A stretch of DNA of 64,000 nucleotides. It comes from Craspedostauros australis (lineage: Eukaryota; Bacillariophyta; Bacillariophyceae; Mastogloiales; Achnanthaceae). This document shows positions 53,850 through 64,000 of the stretch, one piece after another. A model generated the notes under the pieces. The model ran no database searches, was not told the origin of the DNA, and saw nothing but the letters and a program-made list of their open reading frames with translations. Position 1 is the stretch's first letter. Each line of letters opens with the position of its first letter. Position numbers and translations under genes: made by a program. The stretch spans positions 558,001 through 622,000 of the forward strand of contig JAMXDE010000005.1 of assembly GCA_026770025.1 (NCBI GenBank), given 5' to 3'.

Positions 53850-56800
53850 GGTGATGATGTTCGTTCTTGGTGTCGTCTTGGCGTGATCTTGCTCTTGGTG
53901 TAGTCCTTGGTGGCGCTTTCAAGTCTAATAGTCGTGCTATACGAATATGTATTGTTCTTACACCATGCAAACTGGAAGGGATCAGTGGACTCGACTTCAC
54001 TTCACTTCGCTTGACTTGGCTTGGCTTGGCTTCAGTTTACTTGTGCTCACTCGTCTCTCTTCACCTCGCGTTGCCTCTCTCTTGTCTTGCATCAGTCGTT
54101 TCTGTTGCTTCTGTTGCTTCTGTTGGCGATCGTGGGCGATGGCTGATCTGGGGAGTGATGGTTGGTGGTGAGAGAAAGTTGTGGTGCCTCTCCGCCACTT
54201 CTTTCTGTTCTGTTCTGTCTCCTCTCCTCTCTCCCTTTGCGTTCTGTTGCGCTATCTGGCGTCGCGCTCGTGTTGTGCTGCGTCGTTTGGGTATGGGGTT
54301 GTCGTGCGTTTGTGTTGGGTCTGTTCTGCCTTTGCTTTGTGTCCTTTCTTGTTCGCAAGCAAGGGCGTCCACTGCGCAAGCAGGAAGGACAAGGGTGTGA
54401 AGCCTCCGCACACCAAGAACGCTGGCGTCTTGGCCCTGCTATTTTTCCCCTCTCCCCGCGTTGCTGTCTTAACGGTCACAATGCGGATTCGAAAAATGAT
54501 CACTGGACCAAGCACGAAGCTCCTCCGCGTTGTACCCCACCCTCTTGTGTCCAAACAATGTCAACGACTCTCTGTCCCAATCGTGGTATTCTTCGTCGGT
54601 GTTTCGTCATGGGACCACATCGCATTCCGCGTCCATCAGCATTTTTCCGTGGTTTGTGTGTGCTGCCTGTTTGTACTCATGTAACGGTTCTTGTCGAACC
54701 AACGAAGTTTCCTGCCACTTAACACAATCCGCGAATCGGAAGGTGGAAGGATATGCCCTTCTTTGTCTCCCACAGACACTGAGAATGGCCGTTGGGCCTG
54801 ATGCGTACGATTCGCCACTTCTTGCGATTGACACGGCCAGTTTACAACCTCACTTCACGTCCAACCGCGCACCGTGTTCATGTGTGTGGCATCGTGGCGC
54901 AGAGAATTGGCGATGGCAGGTACGGAAATTTGGCGTTGCTCCCAGCCACAAGTATCCGATGGCTGACACGACTTGCACAGCCTCCGAAGCTCCTCCCACG
55001 CTCCGATCCGAAAAAGGGGTTCTGCCTCCGGGTTGATCCACCTGCGTGGCCAAACAACGGCAGGGTAGGTGGTGACACTTCAACGCTCCAGCATTTCCGG
55101 ACTTCCGTACTTTCACGCTTCAACATCTTCAATCCAATCAACTCCAATCCAATCCAGTCAAAAGAATCAGAGAGCAGGCCTATTGCTCCATTCAACATCG
55201 CATTCGTCATGGATCATCACCATCGCCCCATCACCAGCCCACATCATGCCCTACGCCAAACGTTCGCGTACCAAACAAACTCACGATTCACAATCAACAT
55301 CAATCAAACCCAACCAAAATTTGGTGGATACGTAACGGTCCAATCCCTTGGGCAGTTCAAAGATCATATTTCGACGCTGCTTCGTCTTCAACTACTCTGC
55401 TCACCTCCACTCTACTCTGCTTCACTCTGCTCGACTCCGCAGCGTGCCAAGCCAACATGCTTGAATTGGCACCCTCTCGTGGTCCATTCTCGTTGAACCC
55501 ATACAACCACTCATGCAGCATGTTCATGGTGCAGCTCATCCCACGTATGATTGCACTTCCTCCCTGTGCGCGTTGTGGCGAACGACGCAATCCGAACTTC
55601 CTTCACAACACTGTTCATTCATCTCCCTCGTCCTCACTCACTCACTCACTCACTCAGCCGACAACCAGACCCACATCTTGCTGATGGCATTGTGCAAGGG
55701 AGTATCATCGAAAGATATCTGCCGTCATGCCTACTCGTGAGCATTTATGCTCATGCCAGGATGTATCATGTCCGTGCATTCCTGCCAGAATCAAGAAGAA
55801 CAAGCATCACTTCACTCCCATGTCCTCTTCTTATCTACTCTCACCATATATGAAGAGTCCTTCGTGCCGCTGATTCCGTCACCCATCCAATGCGCTTTGC
55901 CTTTCGAACTCCTTGTTCCAAGTCTCATGCTCGTTACTCATGTTATATATTAACTCGCACAGCCGTAGAATTTTATGTAGGAGTAGCACACACTCCATCT
56001 CACTTCACCGATGCGATCTGTTGGTCCATGCACTTCGCGTTTGTCTCCTTCCTTCTCGCATCATCGCTGCTGATGCCGGCGAAGACATCCATCTAGGAAC
56101 AAGTAGCATACTCTACATGGTGCATGATTGCAAATACCACACATTTGAGTCGGCACCACACGAGACGCACGCAGCATCGTCACCCATGACTTCGCAGAAA
56201 GGTTCAGGAGATGCAGGATAGATCGTAATCGTGAATGCTATCCTCCACAATGTTCCCGTCTTCCCTCCTGCCACACCGAACGATTGCAACTCGGAGCGAG
56301 GAACGCTTCACCATGATCGGTTCCTGGAGGCTTGGTATTCTATCCGAGAGGAAGCCAGACATGCAAAGCAAGAATGCAAATATGAGTATTGACGCGCTTC
56401 GTCGGCGACGTCCCAGGCATTGACATCCCATGCTAGTACCATAACCACAACACAGCACGTCTACCGTCGCATTTCCATCCAACAACCATTCAAACAGAGG
56501 AAGCGGATGGCTGATGGACCAATCCGCCCTTGCCCAGCCTTTGATGCACAAGCCTTGGAAAGAACAGAGGCCTCCTCCACCCACGTCATTGGAGACAAAT
56601 GCGTTGGACTGAGACACGAACATGCCAAAGCAATTATTCTGCCATGGACGAACTGCTCGCGGTGTTGTCAGAAATACCATGGATGGCGTCGTTTCCCTCC
56701 ATTCTGAGGACCGATGAAACCATCGTCATCTTCATCTTCATCCGTCAAGCACAACCTAATCACCAACGTTGCTGGAGAAGTTCGGAGAACGCGAAGACCT

Positions 56801-57722
56801 CCAGTGGCGTGCTTTTCTCCCTCGCAACTGTGATGGTACTGGCACCAAGACTGCGACAGTGAGGGACCCACCCAAGATGTCGACTTGGCTCCGGAGCAAG
56901 AGCAAACGACCAAGGGTGACAAGGGCACGAAAGCAATATTCCAAGTCAATCCACCATTCTTTGCCATGCTTCAACTTGAGTTGCGGGACGTAATGGTAAT
57001 AGTCGCACGCATAGATCGTACTAACAAGATCGTCGTCTTCTCCGATCCAAGGACATGACAACAAGTAGCCTCAAACAGACGCGACAACGCCCCCTCCCCA
57101 ACAAGGTTGGTTGTGATGTTTCCCTGGATTCGTTGAAAACGCGTCTATTGGGTGGGTGCATCCCCACACTACGTAAGGATGTTGATGTTGATGTTTGATG
57201 TTGTTGGACGTGCAAAGTACGACCACGGCTGCTCCACAGCGTTCTTGGTGATTGATCGGAGATGTTGGCGATTGGAGAAAAAAGTGCACTCGTCGTCTTC
57301 GCATTTACGATATATTAATATATTCACCCCGACTTACTTTGTCGGACAACAATAGCACGATGGATAATAACGAACCAATTGAGTGTGTTAAACGTCCGTC
57401 CCGGTTAGGTGACTTTGTTCGATTTGCAAAGATACCATTTGGAGTCGTATGAATCGCCCATCACCAGCAAAAAGAACGCAACAACGTCAGAAAGATGCGA
57501 TCACGACACCCCAACCATGTGATGACGCAACGAGCGCGGCACGGTTACGAAGATCTCCGACACACCGAGATACACCGGCTCTGACCACCAGAAGATGAGC
57601 AACAACATCATAGACTGGCAATCGTAAACACATCGCAGTCGTCACAAGCAATAGCAGCGGACACGACAACGACGACGACAAAATAGAAGTAGAGGACCCC
57701 GCTGTACTGGTGCTACACAGCG
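53850..57722. other. 3.9-kb region without a recognised gene
   Basis: Frames up to 234 codons occur (plus 54792-55496; minus 56204-56680), but none shows a domain or is clearly ATG-led and conserved. Simple repeats: CTTGGCTTGG at 54015-54030, TTCTGTTGC copies at 54096-54125 and (ACTC)n at 55635-55657. Short regulatory RNAs cannot be excluded by eye. Confidence 0.45.
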
Positions 57723-58920
57723 ATGATGAAGACCGCATACCCGATGTGGCCATCGCTTGCCCTGCTGGTGCTTTGCTGGGCGTCAATCCAGGTCGTGCAT
57801 GGCTTCTCCACCAACCATGACAGAAGCGTCGCCAGTCGACGGGAGGCAGCGCTGTTCATGAGCTCCAGCTCTGGCAACACCAAGAAGGGAAAAGTGCTGG
57901 TGCTCGGAGGCACTGGCTTCGTCGGACAAACTGTCTGCCGCAGAGCCAGCCTGGAGGGCTACAGCGTCACAAGCCTATCGAGACGCGGTCTGCCACCATC
58001 AGCAGCTGACAGCAAGTCATCGTCTTCCTCCAACACCGACTATCGCATCGGCGACGCTCGCAAGGTGGAACCGATCCGCAATATCCTCAACGAAGGCGGA
58101 TACGTTGGTACGTGCAGCCATTCCACCTTACTGCTGCCCCCTCATCAATATCCACGCATCCTTATATCCACCTATTCACTCACCCACTCACCCACTTCCC
58201 CACTCACCTTTCGATTCTGTCGGTCATCGTTCAATGATACGCTCCCTATTCCACTATACTCGCGAAAATGACGAACCCAATGACTGACCCACTCCTCCAT
58301 TCAACCACATTCCATCCAACACAGCTGTCATTCATTGCATCGGACTGTTATTCGACGACGCCTCCGGTCTGGGAACGTACAATCGGTTCGTGTCCGGCTC
58401 CGGATCCGTGCCCGACACGAACTCGACATACGAAACGATCACGCAACTGACTGGACTCAACGCGATCGAAGCGACGTCGGAGTATATCGCGAGCAACCCT
58501 TCCATCGATGCCAAGGATTTTCCATTCATTTTCGTGTCGGCAGCCGAGGTTGGATGGAAGGAGGGCAGTTTTGGAAGCGCCATGCAGGGTGGCGACGTGA
58601 TGGAGAAGTTCCTGGCACCGGAATGGCTGAGGCGGTACCTCGCGGCGAAGCGTGCGGTGGAAGAGAAGCTGTATCAGGAACTCAGCGCGGGTCGTTTGCG
58701 TCCCGTCATTCTGCGGCCATCTCTGGTGTACAGTCTGGATCGTCCTGCCAGCTACCTGCCGGTGGGAGCTTTCTTCATTGGCAATCGAGTTGGCTTGCCG
58801 TTCGTTGACCGGCCGGTCACCGTTCAGGCCTTGTCCAATGCGATGATTCGATCCATATCTCGGCAGAACGTCAGCGGCATCCAACGTTACACCGAGATCG
58901 ATGAGCTGAACGGCAGATAG
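57723..58920 (+). CDS. SDR/NmrA-type NAD(P)-binding protein with plastid-type leader (two exons)
   Basis: Exons are 57723-58107 and 58325-58920 (326 aa). The 217-bp intron is GTACGT...ACACAG; splicing yields GGYVAVIHCIGLLF in frame. The N-terminus has a signal peptide (LALLVLCWASIQVVHG) followed by FSTNHDRS, an ASAFAP-like site with Phe at +1, so plastid import is likely. The Rossmann start is KVLVLGGTGFVGQTVCRRAS (GxxGxxG). A catalytic-type YxxxK is seen in RRYLAAKRAVEEKL, and the segment RLRPVILRPSLVYSLD is typical of the atypical SDR group that includes NDUFA9-like and plastid epimerase-like proteins. It may act as an oxidoreductase or a non-catalytic cofactor-binding subunit; the substrate is unknown. 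Confidence 0.87.
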
Positions 58921-59296
58921 AGCCATGTCTTTTTTTGCTTTCATTTCGAGAGAAGCACCGCTCCTCCTTCATGATGCAGATCCTCACAGCAACAATTAGA
59001 CAATCGCTTTTATGCTTGCCCTCGTGCTACGAGTACTCCCTGCTTGTTGTGAACTCTACTCAGCAATGTTGAACTTTTAGTTGTTTCGTCTTCTTAAAGT
59101 TGGTTCATGTAAAGGTACCACGTATTTATCATGCAATCTTTTGGTTTTCATTATTTTGTTTTGGTTGTCTGCGTGGGGATGTACTTGCGTGGATGGACAG
59201 GTGGCTGGTTGCTTTGTGCATTCCACTCCACTCCATCATATCATGGAGTATCCCACTCCATGCGTCTCATACTCGGAGTGCATCCGAGATCATATC
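58921..59296. other. convergent intergenic region
   Basis: The SDR and LRR genes converge. One GAGTACTC-type motif lies at 59031. Nothing else is recognised. Confidence 0.6.
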
Positions 59297-61904
59297 TTAA
59301 AATGGATCGTCGACGACCTTCTTGCAGCTCGTGCAACATGCAGGCTTTTCGCACACAAATCCAGGCTGCCCGTTTCGTGCGCAGGTGGCAATGAAACGGG
59401 ACAGCTTTCCATTTTGGCGCAAATCGCAAATCGACAAAGGCGCGGCTCCCGTGAATCTGTTGCCATTGATGGCCATCGTCTCCAGGTTGGCCCATTTGCC
59501 CAAGGCATCTGGAAGCGTTCCTGTGAACTGGTTGTCCTGCACCTGGAATCGAGTGAGATTCCACAGCTGACCCAATTCGCTCGGGATGTTGCCGGTGAGC
59601 TTGTTGTCATTGAGGGCCAGAAAGACTGTATATTTGCCCAAAGCCATGAGAGTGTTGCATTTTGTTGTTGGATGGTGCGTTGGTGTCAGCGAAGCAAATG
59701 CAAGGGGAGAGAGAGAGAGAAAAGTCAGTACTTGACGATAAACGACGCGGTCGCAGAAACATGTACTTGCGCATGCAGTTGATGGCTGCCAATCGAATGA
59801 AATCAGTGAAGCCATGACCGATCCAACAAATCAGTCGATGAAGCGAGGAGCTCTTTGCCACGTGTGCAGCAGTGTGCGCAACATATCGCCAACGAAGCCA
59901 AACTTACACAAATTCGAAAGCTTGCCGATCTCGGAAATGAGCGGCCCCTGGAAGTTGCTGAAACCAAAGTCGATACGTTCGAGACTGGTCATAAGCGCGA
60001 TCTCGGTTGGGATGAAACCGCCCAAACCAGATCCTGAGAGGCGGAAATCGCGCAGGTTCCACAGCAGCCCAAACTGGGACGGCACGGCGCCTCGCATCAA
60101 GTTGTCCTGCAGACGCAAGGTCTCAAGAGAATCCATGCGTCCAAACTCGGATGGCAAGGGACCCGAAAATGAGTTTCCTGCCAGGGTGAGGTATTTGAGC
60201 TTCTTCATGTTGCCCCATGCCGCTGGCAGGTGGTTTCGAAAGAGGTTGAAGCCGAGATTCAGGTCTGTCAAAGCAGTGAGGTTGCCGACTTCGCTGACGA
60301 CGGATCCGAACATGAAGTTGGTTTCTAGGCGAAGACTTTCGAGCTTGCTTGCCAAACCGACCTCGGTGGGGATCCTTCCTGTCAACCGATTTGAGTACAA
60401 GCGCAGCTCCTGCAGGCGTGGCATTGAGAAGAAGTGCGTCGGGATGGTTCCGGTCAGATGGTTACGGGTGAGGGAAATCGCCGCCAGGCCCACAACCCTG
60501 GTGATTTCGGTTGGAATCTGTGATTGTGTTGACGTTGACGTTGGTGGAGGCGGAGACAGATGGATGAAGGTGGATAGAAGGCGGCGGCGAATGATTCAGA
60601 GTGTAAGCGCGATGAACATGGGTTGGTAAAGAGGATGATTGGCAAGCGCACCACCAAACAAGCAAACTGAACGACAAACAAACAAGCAGACGGGTGACAC
60701 TTACCAGACCGAATATATTGTTGGTGTCGACTGACAGGGAGTTGATGGCATCGCGGTTGTTGCACTGCACGCCCAACCAAAGACATTCGTTGAGGTCGGT
60801 CAACCAACCGTCGGTGTAATCCCAGACAGTTCCGTTGAGCGCGAAGTACAAGGAGGCCAAAGAGAAGCGCTGGCGGATCTCACCGGCGTCGCGGTTGTCG
60901 CCCGATGCGAGCCAGATGAGACCGAGGTTGTTGGGTTCGCAGGACTGGGCGTCCAGGGTGTAGTTGGCGTCATCGATGTATATCTTGGGGAATAGACGTT
61001 GGACGATGAGCTCTCGCATCTGGAGGACGTCGCGTGGGAGGGTGGTGATCTTTTGGAAGCAGAAGCACTGGTCGAAGACGTGCGGGAATCCGTCCTGGTC
61101 GGCCATGTCGCAGTTGTTGTCGACGGGCGCCATGGTGGAGGTGATGATGCCGGGAGCGATGACGATGTCGTCATCGTAGTAGAAGTCGTCGTCCGTGTCG
61201 TCGATGAAGGGCGCGAAGGTGGGCGCTGGGGTGGGCTTGACCTTGTCGTCGTCGTCGGTGAGGGCCAGGAGGAAGACGATGAGCACGATGATCCAGATGA
61301 GGAGGCAGCACAGGAGGAGCAGGCAGCAGCACCAGGCGCGGCGGCGTCTCGCGCGGCGCTTGCGCTCCTCCTCGTCCATGACCTCCTCGAAGGCGGGCTC
61401 GTCCTTGGGCATGGACTCTCTGGAGACGAAGCTGCGCTGCGACTCGCCGTAGTAGCTGGAGTCCATGTTCCGCGGCACGGGGTTGCCATTCTCGTCGTAC
61501 TCCGTGGGTGCCTCGCTGAACTCGTCGCTGCGCATGGAGGGATCGTGCCTGTCGTCGTAGCCCTGTCCGTCGTAGCCGTCGTTGTAGCCGCCAGCGGCGC
61601 CGGAGGCGTCATCGCGGTAGCCGCTGTGGCGGGACGAGGCGTTGGACTGGGAGTGCATGTCGTCGTCCGGGCGGCCGCTCATGTAGGATTGGTCGTCGTA
61701 GGGTTGCTGCGACTCGTCGTAGCTGCGCGTGCTCTGGGCGCCATCGTCCATGTAGCTCTGCTGGTCGTAGGTCTGGTCATCGTCGGTGTACTGGGTGTTG
61801 TCGTCTCCGCGGTAGGAGTCCTGGCCCTGCGCCTGGCTGCCTCCGTAGTACGACGGATCGTCCTGGTAGTAGCTGTCGTTGGAGGAGGAGTAGCGGGACG
61901 ACAT
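59297..61904 (-). CDS. type II membrane protein with extracellular leucine-rich repeats (three exons)
   Basis: Exons, in transcription order: 61904-60705, 60517-59908, 59625-59297 (712 aa). Introns are 187 and 282 bp, both GTAAGT...CAG/ACAG. Splicing continues the repeats: IFGL-IPTEITRV and SNL-FFLALNDN. The N-terminal 180 residues are Tyr/Asp/Ser/Gln-rich (SSNDSYYQDD, SRPDDDM). A RRRRAWCCC stretch leads into one hydrophobic helix (about 189-212), then DDDD, giving a cytosolic N-terminus. The outer part has a Cys-containing cap (NECLWLGVQCNN) and about ten LRRs of plant type (LxGxIPxExGxLxxL). It ends in a Cys-rich segment (CARNGQPGF...CTSCKKVV). Such proteins are abundant in diatoms and resemble receptor-like proteins without a kinase. 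The ligand is unknown. Confidence 0.88.
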
Positions 61905-62771
61905 CTTGCCTTGCTCTCTCTCCAGTGGAGTTCTCTATTGTATTATGGTTTCCTGGTGGTATCCAGTTGGTGTCCGGATGGCGCCCTGGGGGAGTATGGG
62001 AGCGCTCGTCCAGAGGTTGAGATGGGAGCGAAGGTCGCGATCCGTTGTGGGTGCTGAGCGGGCCTTTCTGCACAATCAAATCGAAGCGCGTGCTGCGGTG
62101 CGGTGCCTCTTGGTGTCTTTGCAGCTCTGCTCTCTGCTCCCTTGTCGCTGTGTCGCCGTGTCCGTTCAAGATGGGAATGAGAAGAGATGAATGTGCCTTT
62201 TCTCGCGAGGAGCGGCCAGTTTTGTCGGTCATGTGTTGCCATTCGGCGCGCTGCGCGGATCGCCACCTCTGTTGCGCGCGCACAAACTGCACACCAAGAA
62301 TCCAGCCAAGCCCAGCACACGAACGCAAAAGAGAGCGAAGACGCGACATCGCAAAAAGACCGAGAAAATTGCACCCACACAAGACCCGAATACCATAAGT
62401 AATGTGTCCCAGATATGTCACATGCGATACCGAAAAGTCATGGCATGACCGCCGCCAAAATCTTCACGGAATTTGGTGGGATGCGGAAACGATTGGAATC
62501 TATCCGTGAATGACATGCATGCTTCATGGCACTCACGGTATCTTGCGCCACATAAAGGTACTTTGGTAGGCCTGGATTTCAGTTGTGAGAAATTCGTGTG
62601 AACCGTGTGTTGATCGGCTGCAGAGAGACAGGAAGCAGAGAGCCTCCAACAACAAACAAGCAAGATGGCGGACGGCAATCAAGAACAAGGAGCACCGCAT
62701 ACCTTACTCTCGTACGAGTGTGCCCCAGCCGTTCAAGTACTGCCACTCCTGCATCGAGTGCATCAAGGATC
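61905..62771. promoter_or_regulatory. divergent intergenic region, LRR and DOT1-like genes
   Basis: 867 bp must contain both promoters. A GCCGCCAAAATC-type sequence at 62450-62461 weakly resembles an E2F site. Otherwise nothing specific is recognised; frames here are continuations of neighbouring frames without ATG. Confidence 0.35.
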
Positions 62772-63635
62772 ATGGCGCACGACGACAGCGAAGCATCGTC
62801 GCAAGACATCAAGTCGCAGTTTCTGCTGGCGGTCGACCAACTCGGCGAGGATGGCAAGATCTCGAGCAATGCGCAGGTGCTGCTGCGCGACCTGACCAAT
62901 GACAGGGACGATTCCTTCTTCCATGCGGTGGTGTATTCGCTGTCGCAGGCCAAGGCGCCCGGATCATTCGCCATTCATCATTGGGATGACATCCTCCAAA
63001 CCAAGATCGATTCTCTGCTGCGCACGATGTACGCCGCGTGTCCCTATCAGGAGGCAGCCGACGCGTCAGCTTGGGATCGTTCCATGGGCGATCGCGTCGA
63101 CGATGACAACTTCGTCTACGGCGAGGTCGAATTCGAAAGCTTCCTCCAGATACTGGGTCACGTCCTGCCGACGCAGGGTGTATTCTATGACTTGGGCAGC
63201 GGCACGGGCAAGGCGGTGTACACGGCGCGGTTGCTGCGGGATTTCGAGCGCTGCGTTGGCGTGGAGCTGCTGCCGGGCCTTCATGCTTTGGCGCGATCCG
63301 TGGAAGCGATCTACCGCGACGATCTGCGGGATCGGCTGCCGCAGAATCACGTGGAGTTCGTCTGCGAGGATCTCACCATGTACGACTGGTCCGACGGCAC
63401 GGCGGTGTTCTGCCATTCGACGTGCTTTGGCAAGGAGGTTCTGCAGACGATCTTTGATCAGGGTCGCATGCTGGCGCCTGGTGCGTACTTGATCACATTC
63501 AAGACGAGCGGCGTGGATACCTCCGGATTTCGGCTCATCAAGACCATGCAATGTGAAATGACGTGGGGCGAAACCGATGTCTTCATCTTTCAGAGACTCC
63601 GCGAGACTGACGGCGACGAAGTTTCAGTCAATTGA
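62772..63635 (+). CDS. DOT1-like class I SAM-dependent methyltransferase, 287 aa
   Basis: The first ATG is 62772 (MAHDDSEASS); the frame upstream opens with GTG. After a helical N-terminal part, the core reads FVYGEVEFESFLQIL then FYDLGSGTGKAVYTARLL. This is the Dot1-type YGE block and the SAM-binding DLGSGTGK motif I. CVGVELLPGLHALA gives the acidic motif II, followed by VEFVCEDLTMYDW (motif III) and VFCHSTCFGKEVL. DOT1 proteins methylate histone H3 Lys79, and many protists have several short relatives. The catalytic core is present, but there is no DNA-binding extension. Histone versus other protein substrate cannot be decided. Confidence 0.85.
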   Translation: MAHDDSEASSQDIKSQFLLAVDQLGEDGKISSNAQVLLRDLTNDRDDSFFHAVVYSLSQAKAPGSFAIHHWDDILQTKIDSLLRTMYAACPYQEAADASAWDRSMGDRVDDDNFVYGEVEFESFLQILGHVLPTQGVFYDLGSGTGKAVYTARLLRDFERCVGVELLPGLHALARSVEAIYRDDLRDRLPQNHVEFVCEDLTMYDWSDGTAVFCHSTCFGKEVLQTIFDQGRMLAPGAYLITFKTSGVDTSGFRLIKTMQCEMTWGETDVFIFQRLRETDGDEVSVN

Positions 63636-64000
63636 TGGCACAGGGCGAAGTGATGGATACACAAGCCACGAGGGGAAGTTCGTTGGCGGTGTGATGTGGT
63701 ACAACACCGTACGAGCGACACCTCCGTGAGCAACGCCCCTACCTCTCGATGGCGATGGGTGTGCCAATGAGAGGTTGTTGGTGTTGCGCGTGCGGCACAG
63801 GTTTAGATACGCTTCGGCAGAAAACTGAGCTTTGTCATTCAGTCATTGGAAAGGTGTTCGCGGATCAATGGGCGGATACAAGCTGACTTCGTGGCGCGCG
63901 CTGGCGGGGTTGTGAGTATAGTACCACGGCAGCCAGTAATGTCACATCCTACCGTTCATGGACGGCAGTCGCAACGGGGATTATGATGCCACGCCCTATC
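63636..64000. other. 3' flank, nothing recognised
   Basis: Sequence after the methyltransferase stop to the end of the window. No open frame of note and no repeat. Confidence 0.5.

Noticed and set aside
54792-55496. 234-codon plus-strand frame as a gene
   Set aside because: No domain, and its composition matches the surrounding non-coding DNA.

Overview
The window looks like nuclear DNA from a photosynthetic stramenopile, most likely a diatom. The species cannot be named from sequence alone. Three things support this. Genes are compact, with no intron or a few short GT-AG introns of about 190-430 bp. Five proteins start with a secretory signal peptide ending just before a phenylalanine, the ASAFAP-like pre-sequence of red-derived secondary plastids. 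There are also a long secreted Gly-X-Y protein with Lys/Ser clusters and a type II membrane LRR protein, both of types I associate with diatoms. I saw no tRNA, rRNA, CRISPR array or prokaryotic operon.

Layout. 1-3035: no recognised gene, two E2F-like sites near the end. 3036-6069: MSH2, two exons. 7144-7281: possible tiny membrane protein. 9292-10450: plastid-type thioredoxin-like protein, two exons. 11125-11505: doubtful small ORF. 12783-14009: unrecognised 408-aa protein. 14545-19322: a complete mariner-like transposon with 48-49 bp terminal inverted repeats and a transposase frame broken by two in-frame stops. 19370-21217: armadillo-like protein whose stop lies about 50 bp from the transposon. 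21873-22811: possible KH protein. 23094-23630: truncated haemoglobin with a C-terminal membrane anchor. 24378-25514: plastid-type VTT (DedA/TVP38) protein. 25803-26888: 2OG-Fe(II) oxygenase. 27489-28739: J-domain protein. 29501-30025: plastid-type PDZ protein. 31296-32342: PRP38 splicing factor. 33006-37463: secreted collagen-like protein. 40002-40577: RuvX/YqgF-like protein. 41883-42335: doubtful ORF. 45464-47632: two-pass membrane protein with two SAP motifs. 48221-50533: MnmG with a plastid-type leader. 52257-53849: low-complexity protein. 57723-58920: plastid-type SDR/NmrA-like protein, two exons. 59297-61904: LRR membrane protein, three exons. 62772-63635: DOT1-like methyltransferase. About half of the window is intergenic and carries microsatellites and a recurring GAGTACTCGTA-type motif.

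These are unlinked eukaryotic housekeeping and accessory genes, not an operon. One partial theme is plastid biology (thioredoxin-like, VTT, PDZ, MnmG, SDR). Another is nucleus and chromatin (MSH2, PRP38, SAP protein, DOT1-like). Apparent start codons were moved to the first in-frame ATG wherever an open frame began at TTG, GTG or CTG.
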